A stretch of 64,000 nucleotides of DNA from Thermothelomyces thermophilus ATCC 42464 (GCF_000226095.1 NC_016472.1:8184001-8248000); one strand, 5' to 3'. Shown: positions 24,111-37,780, counted from the stretch's first letter. The notes: generated by a model not told the origin, from the letters alone. Made by a program: numbers and translations.

Positions 24111-24346
24111 AATGCCAGCGTAACGCCTTTGCGTTGTCCGGCTTCAGGATTAAATTGAGGGCTATTTATTCGTCGACCACGCCCCTGCCTCTTTCTTTCT
24201 TCCTTTCCTTCTCCCAAGTTTTTCAATCCATACAGCCAACTCCAAAAACATAATGTAGACGCGTAAACCCGACAAATGTGCTTCGTTACCTTTGTCACGC
24301 AATCCCCAAGCCCGGGGGCCCCTCCCATCACGGCCGTGTCACTCGT

Positions 24347-25582
24347 TCACTCTTCCATCGAGTCCTCCACCATGACTCCCGGCGGCAGCCGCCCTTCATT
24401 GAGCGCCTTCTCCAGCCTGATGATCTCCTCCAGGCTGTCGGCCTTCTTGATCATCTCCTGCAGCTTCTTGCGTTCCTTGTCGGTGAGCTTCAGCCGCGAC
24501 AGCTTCGACCCTTGCCCAGGGGCCGGGCCGTTCGTCGCGCCCACGTCGAACGTCTTGGTCTTGATGCCCATGATCTGTATAGCATTGTCAGCATTCCGCC
24601 CCCCCCCTCATACCCTCATTTCTGTTCCGGAAAGAAAAACAGCCAATCTTTCTCTCTCACCTGTGAAGCCAACTCGGTCGGCGCCTCAGCCGTCCCAAAC
24701 AGCTCCTTTGCCTTGTTCCGCTCGGCATCCTTGACTTTCTGGTAGTCGAGGAACCGGACCGTGGGACACCGCCAGAGGACCCAGTACCGATAATGCTGTG
24801 TCAGATAGATAGACACTGGTCAGCCGACTCCGACTCGCCTATTTGTCCTCAAGCCACGAACCCCAGCTTCCGAAAAGAAGAAGGAAATGAAAAGAGAGAG
24901 AACAAAAAAGAAACAAAAGAAAAAGAACGGAGCCCCACGTACCTCCTTCTTTGTCACCGGATTGTCCATCAGCACGAGGTGCGTCAGCCGCGGGAACTTG
25001 CCCAGGACGTCCAGGTCCGCCAGCTCGTTGAGGTTGTTGCTCGTCAGCACGAGGTTGCGCAGGCTGGGGATGGCGTTCGGCAGGGTCGGCTGGATGGTCG
25101 TGATGCGGTTGCGCGCGAGCAGCAGCGTGCGCAGGCGCGGCGACAGCGGGAAGTTGCCCAGCACTTGTATGTCGTTGTCGGTCAGGTCTATCGCGTCGTG
25201 CGGCTAAAAGGAGTAGAAAGAAGTTGGTCAGACGTGTCTCTGTTCAGCATTCGGTTTCCCGGGGCGGGGGGGGGAGCAGTCGAGCAGAGAGGGAAAAGAG
25301 AAAGACAGAAAAAACAACTTACGCCGGCGACACCCAGGTTCTCGATCGCGGGTATTCTATGACCTGTATTGCGGCGCGAACCGAAAGATAAACACACCGT
25401 TGAGATTATCCGTCCATGATTGGGTTTTCTTTGATGGTCACAGCTCGGAAAGCCTTGATTGGAACAAAGATCAATGTGCAAGTATCTGCTCTTTTCAACG
25501 CACCTCGTAGATCCAGCTCCCGCTCCTTGAGCGGGTTGAGGTAGGAAAGGGAGTTGTTGATGAGGTCTGCCGTGAGCCTCAT
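24347..25582 (-). CDS. lea1: U2 small nuclear ribonucleoprotein A' (Lea1)
   Basis: Five exons, 25582-25504, 25363-25323, 25203-24943, 24795-24661 and 24574-24347, give 247 residues, close to U2A' proteins elsewhere. The start MRLTADLI, the ELDLRGHRIPAIENLG block and a run of leucine-rich repeats (about residues 40-125) followed by the cap HYRYWVLWRCP are family hallmarks. The C-terminal part is basic and helical. U2A' pairs with U2B'' on stem-loop IV of U2 snRNA and acts at branch-point recognition in the nucleus. All joins preserve frame with GT..AG ends; exon 2 is only 41 bp. It converges with dpb3 across 236 bp. Confidence 0.95.
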
Positions 25583-26221
25583 CTTGGGATAGTGATTCCT
25601 TTCCTTTTGTTTCCGGGTTCGATCGGCAGGGCTCTCGCTTCGTTTGCAACCGGGGGGGCTCGTCAATCGCCACAAAGATCGGAGTCGGCGCAATTCGTCG
25701 TCGCTATCAGGGTCGCGGTTTGGGAATGCGATTCCTCCTCCGCCCGGATCGCAAGTCCACAAGGCCGAGCAAGAAATAATGTGGGGTTCTCCAAGCCAAG
25801 ACCCTAACCCTGTAATAGCTTCAGACCTACAAAGGTTCAGTCTTTTGTCTTCTTCCCTTTTTACAATATTTGATTGACAAGCCTGCTGCATGCCGTACGA
25901 ATCAATCGTCTAGGAATACATTAGTTGTCTATTACTGTCCGATGTCAATAAGGCGAGGGCCCCGTAGCGAGAACCCACCCCCTCAGGGGTATTACCTCAG
26001 ACCCTGAAGGAAACCGGATCTTACCTTATGACCATCGCAACAACAAGGTACCTATGAAGGAACAAAAACAGAACCGATTGCGCCAGTTTATCCTACCCTC
26101 CACCCCCCTGAGGTAAGTTCTTCGACCTCGCCCCTCAAATCCTCTTTCTAAAAAAAATTAAAAATAAATTAAAAAAAAAAACACCACTCGAGGACTCAAA
26201 CCCCAGCACAACACAGCTTCT
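25583..26221. other. Intergenic region between lea1 and vps15
   Basis: Promoter of lea1 and 3' UTR of vps15, 640 bp. An A-rich stretch at about 26,150-26,185 is the likely vps15 polyadenylation region. The open frames here have no recognisable product. Confidence 0.55.
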
Positions 26222-29200
26222 TCATTGGAAAACAAACACAACACCACTCCTATCCGCCGAGACCGTCATCATATAGGGAGACTCCAGCACAGCCACATCC
26301 ACTACGGCATCCAAGTGGCTTCTCAACAGCTGCTGCTGGTCCAGAGACATCACCGTCGACCTGGGCGCCCGGTGACGGCGCGCACCACCACCACTACTCC
26401 TCCCCGTCCCGCCGTTCGCCGCAGAGCCCGACGCCGGTGCGCCGCCGACCGGCCTGGGCCACCGCTCCGTGTTTAGCGTCATGGACGGGGTGAAATGGCT
26501 GGCGGTGAAGGTCGGGCGGCCCTCGTCCGGGCGCAGGCCGCTGAAGACGACGCTATTTTCGATGCGCGACAGGTCCCAGAAGCGGAGCTTCTTGTCGGCC
26601 CCGGCGGTGATGATGAAGGCGTGCCGAAGCTCCTTCTCCTCGTCCACGGCGCCCGTGCCGACGGCCATGGCACGCACGCCGCGGTCCGTGTTGCCCACCG
26701 CCACCGGCTCGAGGTCCGTCGCGAACCGGCCCAGCATGCCCTCCGGCCAGTCCTCGTCCACCTCCCAGGCCTCGTACCCTTTGGGGCCTTCCTTGTTGCC
26801 GCCCACGCGGTAGATCTCGCGGCACAGCGTGCGCTCGAGGTCCCAGACGGTAACCTCGCCTTGGCCCGTGCCGCCGGCGACGCACACCCACTTGCCCCGG
26901 CCCTTGGTCGGGTGGACCGAGAGGCGGTAGATGGAGCCCTTGCCCGGAACCCCCCAGGCCTTGAGGCGCATCTTGAAGCGGAGGTCCCACAGATCGAGCA
27001 CGCCGTGCGAGGTGCCCAGGAGGAGCCAGTTGCGCCGGCGGTCGACGCAGAAGCAGGTCGGCGTCCCGTGGTGGACCGGGTTCTCGAGCTTGTAGAGGAG
27101 CGTCATGGTGCGCAGGTCGATGCCGCGGATGATAGACTTGTTGGTGGCTAGGATCAGGACTGAGTTGCCGTCCCGCTTAAAATGCTCGCACCACACGGCG
27201 TGCTCGCCCTCGACGAGCTGATACTCGCGCAGGAGGCGCAGTCGCGGGTACCGGAAGTTGATGCCGCTGAGGATCGTGTCGACCTTGACCACATGCACGC
27301 TGCCGTCACTTGCGCAGCTGACAAACGTGTGGGTGTTCTCGATGAAGCAGAGCGCGAGCACCCTAGCACCGGCGGCGTGTTTGTGCGTGAGCCGTGACCG
27401 GTGGGTGATGTTGCGCTCCAGTCGGGCCGTGTCCCAGACCTTGACGCACCCGTCGTCGCCGCCCGTGAGGAAGAATTGGTGGTCTGGAGAGACGACGATT
27501 CGGTTGATCGCTCCGACATGCTCGGAGAATGTCGCGACGAGCTTGCCCGACGGTCTCCAGGCATCCTCGATCGTTTGCGGCGAACCCGTCGACTTGTTGG
27601 ATTTTTGCCGCGCGATCGGTGTGACCAGTGGGCCATAGTCGTAGATGTCATGGGGGTATCTGTCGACATACATCTCATCTAGCATCTTCAGAATGTTTGG
27701 GTCATTACCCGTGTACGTGTGGTTGGCCCGCGGTCGCGTATTGGCGTAAATCAACGCCGATTCCGCGTCCCGCGGGGAAGCTTTCCGCACGGTAGCCTGG
27801 CTGAAGGGCCCTTCGACCTCGCCGAACGCGTTGGCCTCCGTCGTGCCGGTCTCCGGACCTGACTTCCCGCTGTCTTTGCGGTTCATAAGATTTATGGCGC
27901 TCGACTGCTGACGTAAGCTCCTCCGCGCCGCATAAGGAGCCTCGTTGATCGAGCTATCGTCATCCACGGGCGACAGCGTGGCGGCTTTGCCGTGGGTAAG
28001 GGAGGTTCGCCGGGGCGTAGCCCTTGAGCCTTCCCCGCGTCCAATCGCCGAGGAGATGGTCGACTCGTCCTCCAACAGCCGTCTGCTATCTGTAGACACG
28101 GGCGAGAGGTCGTCCCGCGTCCCGAGCCGGGACCGGTGGTTATTCAGGGCCGCTCGCCGCTTCTTGCCAATCGGGTCATCGATCGACCTGGATGCGTCAA
28201 GAAGTGCATCTCTTATGGTCCGAGGGGCATTGTCGTCTTGTTCGGGAGTGACGACTTGCTGAACCGGTGTGCTCTCGTCAAATATAACGGTCTGAGGCCC
28301 GATACCCAGGCTGCGGAGCGATATGATGCTGTTGAGCGCGGTAACATTCACCGCGTCCTGGTTGGCCGAGTTTCTGGCCTTGATCTGGCTCAGCCTCCAA
28401 ATAAACTCCCTGAGCGCGAGCAGCTTTGGCTCGTCTTCCGGAGCAAGCCCCAGATTCCGCAGCTTGTTCAGCCACTGCTCATCTTCTTCGTTCCTGGTAG
28501 CCTTAGCCAACGCTTGAGGGTTGGAGTCCGCTCTGGCAGACATTGGCTTAGAGACAGCGTCGCGTAGTTTCCTGAAGGGCTTCCAGAAATCCCCTCGGTC
28601 GGTCTTCGAAGCCCATAACAGGGCCTGGTCGAAGACTGACCGAGATAAAGGCTTCTGAAGTGCCTCGAGAAGATCGAGCTCGGAGAAGTCCGGGAGCCGA
28701 TGTGACTTTAGATAGGGCGTCAGCAGCGGCATTACTTGCACCCTGAAAAACGCCGGGCTTAAGAAACGCTTCCCGCTTGAGATGAACTCGGCGGCGGACT
28801 CGCGAATCCAAATGTTCGGATGCATGGTGAACCTCCCAACAATGCCGATCAGCTCTAGATAGGTGTGTCTGGTCAGAAGACCAATATTTGCCAGCTCAGC
28901 TAGCGCATGAAGTGCCCCTTGAACCACGTGTTCCTCTGGATCAGTGATGGCCTGAACCATGAGCGGCAGCATGAATTTCTCCAGGTTGTTGCTGCCCAGG
29001 AACGTCGAAATGCCAACAATGGTGTCGAAGAAGGCGCACTTGAGCATCCAGTCACGATCGTTCAAGTAGGTATTCAGATGTGTGAGAATGATGTCATTCG
29101 CCTGGAGAGCACCAAAGAAGATGCACAGGTCAGGGACAGAGGTAAGGAAAGCTCGCCGGACGAAAGGGTCCGAGTCTTCAATGAGCGTCTTGGTATGGAC

Positions 29201-30966
29201 TTCGAAAACCTCGACCAACTCCCTGCGTGCATCGTCAAACAGTCCGGCGAAGCCCGCCTCTGCCTCGATGCCCGGCTCCACCTCGGGGTCGGCGAGGGCC
29301 GCAGAACCGTCTGCGCGCAGCGCTGCGGCCATTGCCAGGAAGCGGTCGGCAGCGATGGCTAACTTGCCGAGACAAGAAGCGTACGTAGCCCGGACGATGG
29401 GGCTGGGTACCCTCTGGCTATCCAGCAGGAGGAGCGGCTCCATTCGCGGCATGATGTAGTCGAGGAATATCTGCGAATTCACCGGGGTGATGACCTTGAC
29501 GAGGTCGAGCAGTTGCGTAATAGCACGGACCGCGGAGACCACGACCAAGTCGTTCTTGTCCCTGAGCAATGAAACCAGGTACGGAAGGACACGGTCCAGC
29601 CTGGCCTCGTCCGTCAGGCGCTCGGCGAACGCGAGCAGAATATCGCATGCCTTGACCCTGGCCGTGGCGTGTGCGGTATTCCGCAGAGACGAAACCACCA
29701 GGGTCAGGAAGATGAGCGTCCCATCGTCCGCAGTCGGCTGTTTATCGGCAGAGACATAGTGCTCGTTGTTCGGTATGTTCAGACGCACTGGGAAGTTGCC
29801 CAGCCCGAGCCTGGGAGACAGCTGTTGCTCCTCGACGCGGCTTTCCCCGTTCTGGTAGCCGAGAAAATACGCGATCTTGTCGAAGTCGAGCCATACCCGT
29901 TCGATCCGCTGGTCTGCTTCGCTGGCGCTCCTTGCAGTCCCTCCCCCGGCGTACTGGGCAGACGATATGTCTGTGATCAGTTCCATGTACTGATGCAGGA
30001 AGCTGTAGAAGTATTCCGGAAACACCTTCCCCTTCCAGAAGTCCAGGTACTGCTCGGCCGAGTATCGCTTCTGCGGATCGAGCTGGATCATCTGCGTAAT
30101 CATCTCGCGCAGATCCTTATCCGGGATCTTGCTCAGGTGTGTTATTGCGGGGTCGTATTCGCCCTTGCGGTATGAGTAGAGCTGGCTCAGGGTGAAAATG
30201 GGCGTCTCGAGGAAGAGCTCGGCTATGACACAGCCGGCACTGAATACATCCATGGCCCAGGTCACCTTGGCGTCCGGGTCGGCCTCCTCGCCCGGGGGTA
30301 GAAACCTCTCGGGCGCCAAATAGCACGTTCTCCTTCCCGAGGTATCGAAAAAGTAAGAAAAATCGCCCGGGTTGTCCTCGGGCAACATGACACGCTTGAA
30401 AGACGAAGAAAAGTCAGAGAGGTACAGCCAGTTCCACGACGTCACGAGGATGTTTTCCGTCTTGATGTCTCCGTGGTACACGCCCTTGTTATGGCAGTCG
30501 CGTAGTGCGCACAGGAGCTGGAATGCCAGCCACTTCTTCTCGATGTCCTCCAGAAACGGTCGGGTGCTAAGGCGGTCGTACAGAGAGCTGTAGAGGAACT
30601 GCCGAACAAGGTATCCGTTCGTCTCGGTTTCAATAGCGCGCTGGTACGGGAGGGCGTTGGGTACGTCGCTAAGAAGTCGTCGCTCGCCTAAATCAAGAGA
30701 CCAGAATCAGCACGGCGTGCGGGTCGCAGCACATCGGTCGGGACGGCGTTCTCACGGATGATTGCCTGCTTGTATTTGTCCAGCGACATGGAATACGGCT
30801 TGATGAGGACCTTGGCCATGACGACGCCATCGTGGTGCCGCGCCCGGACGCCCTTCATGAACCCGCCGGTACCGACCGACCGTTCGTAGACAAGGTCCGC
30901 GAGCTCCGGCACGTCGATACCGGGCCCTCCGACCCGGGGAGTCGCAAGTGAAAATCCCTGTCCCAT
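26222..30966 (-). CDS. vps15: Serine/threonine kinase-like Vps15, regulatory subunit of the class III PI3-kinase
   Basis: Exons 30966-30756 and 30687-26222 give 1,558 residues. The donor GTGAGA restores the family sequence IIRERRLLSDVPNALPYQ. The start MGQGFS places Gly2 for N-myristoylation, as in known Vps15 proteins, and was chosen over an in-frame ATG seven codons upstream. An atypical kinase domain fills about residues 25-310, with HGDIKTEN at 142-149 and DFSS in place of DFG. HEAT repeats occupy the middle and WD40 repeats start near residue 1,118. Vps15 holds Vps34 at endosomal and autophagic membranes, where PI3P is made for vacuolar sorting and autophagy. The length and domain order leave little doubt. 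Confidence 0.96.
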
Positions 30967-32320
30967 TTTTTTTCCTCCCGTTCTCACGGCTCCTTAATGG
31001 CTATCTCAAACTCCAGCTAGCTTGGGATAGGTGTCGGAAAGACGTAGCACATCTTGGTTCGCGCCTCGTCCGTGCGGGCTAGACTCGCAATCGCGGGGTT
31101 GGCACTAAGTCGGCCGAGCGTGCATGCAATGACCCGTAAATCGCTAGGTATTGTACGCGTTTGAGCGACGAGTCGGAGCGGGTGCGATGAGCTGTAACGG
31201 CCGAACCTTCGTCAACGCCAAAGCCACCCCGGAGTCGGACAAACACAAGCCCAGTGCATGTGAGAGCTTCGGTTGGAGCTTAGTTATACTCGGAGTTGAT
31301 CAGAAGGTCCCAGCTTGCCGCCTGGAGCTTGCTACTCAGCCAATCGATCCGCTTCAAGATAAGATAAGCCCTACCGTGCATGCGCAGTCCCACCAAGATC
31401 CAGTAATCCGTACACTCCAGACCGCGTAATAAGGATCCATATGGAGAAAGGAGTACGAAATACACTACGGATCACAGCGGGGCTCCACCAATGCATTGAA
31501 CGACGTCGAACGAGCGCCGAAAAGCTCACGCAAGGCTTGGACTTGGAAATCTTGACCACATGCGGTACACACAAGGAACTCGGCGGAATGCAGAGATGGA
31601 TAACTACTCAAATTCAAACCGCCAGCGTAACTTTGACTTTTTGGAATCTAACTAAAGAAAACTGTGTCTCTACCTGTAGACGAAGAATATCTGCAAAGTC
31701 TCCGTGGGTATGTAGTGAAATGCCGTGGGCACTGGCTTCAGCTTCGAGTTGATGCTGCTCGCTCGAAAGCCGCGCATCCAGGCCCGTCGCGTCTTCCGCG
31801 AAATCGCACTCCGCACCCCTCCCCCTCTTCCCAACCGTGAGGTTGGGATGTTGCACACCAATGGCTTGATCAACAGGCCTCAACCGTTACCACACCCTAA
31901 GGAACCCTTGAGGACGAATCCCGGGTATACTTCAGGTACGAAATGGAAGTGTAATGCGTCTAGCCCTTGAGCGGAGGTGGATGTAGTCGTTGATGTAGTG
32001 TCACCACGGCGACGCTTGGAATGCAGTCGAAGTTGGTTCCGAGGCATAGAACGCCGTAGCCGAGGCGACTTTCAACGCCGGAAGACAAAAATAAAACGTA
32101 ACGAGAAACAAAAAAATCCCCTTCATACGCGAGCATACAGGGGCTGAGCCCAGTGGCAGCTCCGGAACCGCTTGAACTCCCAATGAGACAATAGCAAGAG
32201 TGGTGTAAGCTCCCCAACGCCGTAGAACAATGCCGCACGAAAACAGGGAGGCCTTCATCGAGCATGATCGGGAAAAGGGATCGAGAACTGAGTCATCATC
32301 ATAAGCCGCGCACCTAGCGT
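30967..32320. other. Intergenic region between vps15 and the SH3 protein gene
   Basis: Vps15 promoter on the left and the 3' UTR of the SH3 protein gene on the right. I see no gene; the open frames are short and start with non-ATG codons or have no domain. Confidence 0.55.
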
Positions 32321-34144
32321 TCATGCCGCTGTCGTGTACGGATTTGCGCTGGACGTGTCGGTTGACCCGTCGCCTTCGAGGGTCTTCCTCCAGTGCTCCG
32401 GCAAGCATACGCAAACCAACGGGAATGCCTTTATCTCGCCGCGGACGGGTGGCGAATCGTCGCGGACTCTCGCTGACGTGTTCGACACTCCGCTATCCCT
32501 CTGAGCTTGTCGGCGGGCCTCCCACTGCTCGGCGCGTTCGTCCACCATGACGCCCGTAGCCCAACCATCATCCCATATGCCCACGACCTTGAGCATGTCG
32601 CCCCTCTCCAGTTGGAATTCGTCACTCGCCCGCGGCTGATACGCCCAGAGCACGGCAACCCGGTCGCCAGGGTGGATGTCGTCTTGGGAATAGTAGTCCT
32701 TGAAGAACGGCAGCTGCTCCGACTGCTGGCTCGCCACTCCTTGTGGCGACGAAATGCCGCCAGAGCTGGGCGACTGGGGATCCTCGCCCGCCAGCACAGA
32801 ACCACTAGAAAGCGAGCCATTCCTCCTCAACATCGCCGGCGGCGGCCGGAGCACACCAGCGACACCACGCTCCGATGCCACACTGCTCCCAAAGCCATCT
32901 GAAGACGAACGATCATCGCCCCTCCTCCTGCTTCCACGATACCCCCCTGCTGTTCCGGGAACAGAGCCATGCATGTCCCGGGCGGTGTGGCGCGAAGGCG
33001 TCTCGTGCGATTGTCCTTCAAGCGCTGACATCCGGGCGACCCTGCCTCCAGGTAGCACATCGAACCCATTGCTCGTGCTGCTTTGTCCCATCTGCGATGT
33101 CGTTGGCCCCTTTCGAGCGGGCGAAGGCTGGTTGAAAATGCTCCCCTTCTGACTGCCACTTCTCCTCCTACGGCAGACAAGGATCCCGAAAACGAGCGCC
33201 GCGATAAGCGCGGCACCCAAAACGGAGCCGACAACGATGCCGGCAGTCTGCCTTCCAGAAAGACCGCCACCGCCGGAATCCTGATCCGGGTCCGGCTTAA
33301 CTGTTGCTGTGACCGTGGGGAGAGTGATCGGCGTGATTGTTGGGAGGACAACCCCCGCGCAGCGCGTCTCAGCATCGGCGCCATAGCAGCAGGTATCGGT
33401 GGAGTTGATCCCACCCTTGGCGCAATAGGAACACAATCCTATCGTACTGTTGCCATACCCGCAGTTATCGGGCTCGTTCGCGTAGCCCGGAATGCAGTCT
33501 CGAGACGATAATGAGCTATCAGGCAGGGCGCAATTGGTGAAGTCTGCCCTGATTTGCGACTGCGCATTGCTACCAGGTTTGGGGCAAATAGAGCTGTCAG
33601 ATAGGAGGTACGCCTCGGCTTGCGCAAACTGGGCCTAGAGAAAGCGTCAGACGGGAGACAAGACAGTGGTCAGGAAGCAGCAAAACTCACGCATGTGTCT
33701 GCGCAGACTGGACGAGATTCTTCTGGGGAAAGGTCGCAGGCCTCGATGGAATTTTGAACTAAGGCATTACAAATTACCGTGGTAGTGTAGCGAGCATAGA
33801 TGTCGCTGGTGTTGGTGTAGTCGATGCCTTCGCAACCAAGAAGGCCCGAGTATCTGCTGGAATGTTAATTGCCATGATCTCTGAGCCATCTTAAGCTAAT
33901 GGGGACACTCACTTTTCACGAACGTACTCAGTTTGCACGTAGGACATCAACAGCGCGTCGAACGTCTCAACGCTCGAGGCGAACTGTATGAAAGGACTAC
34001 AGAGCAGTTAGTCCCGGTCATATCGACAGAGATACTCTTCATCACTTACAACAACCCCACCAGATGTGTGTCCTTGATGGACACGGAGGACTCCTGAAAG
34101 GCGGAGCATGCCTTGGATCCCTGGAGCGATAGGCAGGAGGCCAT
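32321..34144 (-). CDS. Single-pass membrane protein with Cys-rich ectodomain and cytoplasmic SH3 domain
   Basis: Exons 34144-34050, 33996-33913, 33853-33691 and 33634-32321 give 551 residues from the first ATG. The N-terminal 230 residues are Cys-rich with CSYC and DTCCYG motifs. A Thr/Pro stretch and a Gly run precede a transmembrane helix (about 245-268) and RRRR. A Ser-rich linker follows, then an SH3 domain (about 438-525) with VAVLWAYQP, DEFQLERGD and WATG; a 30-residue insert splits its last strand. The layout fits fungal surface sensors of the Fus1/Sho1 kind, but I cannot name an orthologue. Oddly, the ATG form lacks a signal peptide; a hydrophobic stretch lies in frame just upstream without an ATG, so the 5' end is unresolved. 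Confidence 0.8.
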
Positions 34145-37100
34145 GGCAGCGGAAGGCGTGTTTGGCAAGAGCGCGAGAACGATGCTCCTCGTACTTGGGC
34201 GTCCTGGCCTACCCTCCCTTGCCGGTGATGATTGCTACGTCCTTGACGAGGCCCTCGCGAGTTTACGTCCAGTGTTATCTCGGTCGTGGGTCCGTTTAGA
34301 AAAGGTTATTGTTGGTTATGTCGGTAGGATGCTCTGTGCATGATCTCCTTTTGGGTCTATGACAGCGCTCCGGCACGCGAATTCTAGGAGAGCAGCTGGG
34401 AGCCCGTCTGCGGTGCAGTAGCAAGATGAGCTGCTTGGCGTGACGTGGCGAAAGCGAGCTTGTTGTCGGAGCACCCTCAATGTTGTGTACGGACCGTGAA
34501 ACGGACCACACTCGAGCACACAAACACCAAGCCGACGTGTTTATCCGCGATGCGAGCTCACGCAGAGAGAGATAGGTTACCGTGCAAGCTGCAAGGCCGG
34601 GGCGAGAGTCGACGTATCCAGTTCGTAAAAAGCGACAGCAATATCCGCTTTTGTCGAGGGAGGGAAGTAGCAGCTCCGACCTTGATTAATCAAGGGGAGC
34701 AAAAACGGGAAGAGGTCGGCGGCAGGCGAAAGGAAGACGGGAAGTGGAGTTTTGCACCACAGTCGCGAACACCGACCGTTGCGAAAGGAGCGACTGCGAA
34801 CTGCAGGAACGGGCGGTTCAAAAAAACGCGGTATGGCCCGGGGGGTGGGACGGGGGGGAGCTGCCACGGCCCGAGGACAAAGGAGGGGAAGAGGTCGGAC
34901 GAAACGAATGAAAAAAAGAACGAGAGCAAGAAGTATCAAGTAGAAAACCGTGGGGTCTAGAGTCACCCCTCAAGACTTGACGAAGCGGATGAGTAGAATC
35001 GAAGAATGGATGGAAGCGTGCCTGTTCGGGGCGTTCAGCAGAGTCGAGCAAAACGAAACGGGAGATTGGTGACAGACCCACGACCCAATTTCGCTTGAGG
35101 TTATCATGGAAGGTCTGGGCATGACTTTACCATAAAAAGTTAGCATTTACAGACCCCTGTTTGGTATTACCCTGTAAAACCTCGGGCTCGTGGCTTGGTG
35201 TGTCTCAAACACTAGGACTTGAAAACAGACGGTTGGTGCGGCCTTTGGCTCGCGATTGGAGGCGTTAGCGGAGGAAATAGTTGGATGAAAGCATGAATGG
35301 CAGGTTATAGCGCGCAATGGTTTGAGACAACGTAGCGTATAAGAACTATGTTATATGGTCAACCTGGACACATTGAGGCCAGGACCGGCTTGAAAACTTG
35401 AAAATAGCAACAAAATAATAGGATTTGTCAGGCCAGAAGAGACGGGACAAAGTCTCGCTACTGAACATTCTCTAAAGATAACAAAAGTTGAGGTGTGTCT
35501 CACGTAACCCATCGTTTCCTGTTGACAAGAGCTAACCGGTTATTTGTTTTGCGCAACAGCAACAGGTCGAAGAGGTTTTGTGTGAGCAGTGGCTAGGTCA
35601 GGGCTACGACTGTCGCAACCTATGCTCCAAGCCGTGAGTTCGGTGTGGATATTCGGGTTACAGGACGTATATGCAGAGTTACATGGTCAACAACGCAGTA
35701 ACAAACTCATGAGATTTTATAGCATCTAAACCGCGTACCAGGTAGCTTACGGGTACGAATTGCTGAGTTTTTGGATAGCTCAGCTACTTCGCGTGTACTG
35801 TGTAATGCCACCCATTTTCTTCCTCCCTGCGCTTGATGAATTGGTGGAGCTGGGGAGCTTTGGCTTTTTGGGGGTCCGGGGTAGAGAGCTCCAGAGCGAC
35901 CCGAGGTGGGTCCGCACATGGCTGTGGACCCTCGGGATCAATTGCACTAACTGGCCAGGGTTGAGGGATCTTTGGAACTTGCCGAACGAGGTCCATCCAA
36001 CCGAGACGCGAAACAGCATCTCTCGGGTTCGTACATGTTCTGTCTCAATCTTCGACAGTCTCTCATTCGGTCGGCGCCTAACGAGTACATAGAGCTACAG
36101 AGCACACTGCTTGGTGTGTTCTACCATGATGACCGTTGGCGGCTGCTGGAGTGGTGCCTCAGAAAAGCCCCAGAAAATGTCAATCAGTTCTCTGCTATGA
36201 CAGGAGAGCGAGGTACTGGGAGAGCAGTACCTGACGGCGTCTAACTGGCGCCTGGAGGTGTTAGGCTGCAAGCCGCCAAACACAAGGGTCGGCAGGAGGC
36301 GCCTCCTAACTGCCGAGCTATGACCACTCGTTCGGATTGTTACTTACATACGAAGTAGTACCTCGCTGCATCCCTCGCCGGCTCAAACTGGCCCGTCTTC
36401 CCCCCGACCAATTGGGGCAGAACTCGTCCCATGTTGGCCCTGCTCACAACTGATGTCGTTCTTCGAAGAAGATATCACCAGGGCGAGATTTGGGAGACTT
36501 GGTTGTGGGCGGGAAGGCCGAGGTTCGCCATTGCCGTCTCTATTCACTCAACCAGCCGATATGGTCCAGTATGTCCCATGTTTTCCGAAAGCGTGGACGC
36601 CTGGCCGATGGAACTTGTCAACATGTGTCTCTGGTTCTCACAGTGTTTTACAAGACCATGGCGCTTTCGGATCTCCACTGCCAAATTTAGACTGCGCTGT
36701 TGTAGTGTACATACATGTGCCGAAGTACTACACACGAGTAGCCCTAACTAGTGTTATCTATTCTTAGTTTGCTCACGGCCGGGGTTCCAGAGGTCTCAAA
36801 CATGCGGATATCTCATGCCGCGCTTGCCCGGGAGCTTGATGCGATTTCGCGACTTGATCGTCTGCCTACCCCGACACCGGATTTTCTGGGTGAACGGGCG
36901 GTTCCGATGCAAACACTGCATCGAGCCGGGAAACGACTGCAAGGATGGTTCCAGTGTTCAGTTACAGGCAAGGATGTTAACGCAGCGGCAGTCCAGCAAT
37001 GAATGGCTGGTCAGAGCACCCTGAATGAGGGCCATCAGCAATGCTTCGTCGCAATGCTTTGTCGCAATGCTAGTTGCTCGCCTTGTGTGAGCGCCTAGAG

Positions 37101-37780
37101 CATGCTGCGGCAGGAGCAACACCATAACTTCTGGAAGGCCCAATGCATCTCCCAATTCTCGATTGCTGATGGCCACATCTGCCCAGATGCATGTGACTTG
37201 TATGATACTTCGGAATATTGGGCTGCTGCGACCGGGAAATAATCTGGCATTCATGTCTAAATTTGGAAGGGGCCACTCCCTATGCCACAAGTATGAGAGG
37301 GTTCGACTACCTCGCCCTCTCATGATACCTGCGTACGCGCACTTCTCACTGCTCGTTCCAGAAAACTATCAATCTAGCGCTCTGAAGTGCTACCGGATCG
37401 AGACATGTCGGAATGTAAGTCAGTCTACTCATCAAAGAGCGATTTGTGTAGAATCTCGTCCTATTAACGTATTGTCGAGGTTAGAGCTCTCATCAGCAAC
37501 ATGTTCGATGATCCAGATGATGTTCGAATTGAGCCCTTGTCTCGGGCAACCCCGGACACGGTGACCCAGAGAGGACCGCTAAAACGGCCAAGAAGGGGAC
37601 TGCGCTCGCTTCCAATTCTTGATACTACTTGGCCAACCGCCCTTTTCACTCAAGCATTCGTCTCCAAAGTTGCTCAACCCGCCGAGTTTGACGCAGGACA
37701 AAAACCCTCCCTCCTGCCTACGGCGTCTCCTCACCTCTTCGTCATCCCCGTACAACTCTCGCTGTGGGTTGAATTATCCG
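34145..37780. other. Long intergenic region without a supported gene
   Basis: This is 3.6 kb between two minus-strand genes. The left part should contain the missing 5' end and promoter of the SH3 sensor gene. Many open frames of 60-170 codons exist on both strands, but none combines a clear start, splice logic and a domain. It may hold long 5' leaders or non-coding transcripts. Confidence 0.5.

Noticed and set aside
36431-37002. Plus-strand frames of 66-106 codons in the long gap
   Set aside because: No splice structure or domain links them into a gene.
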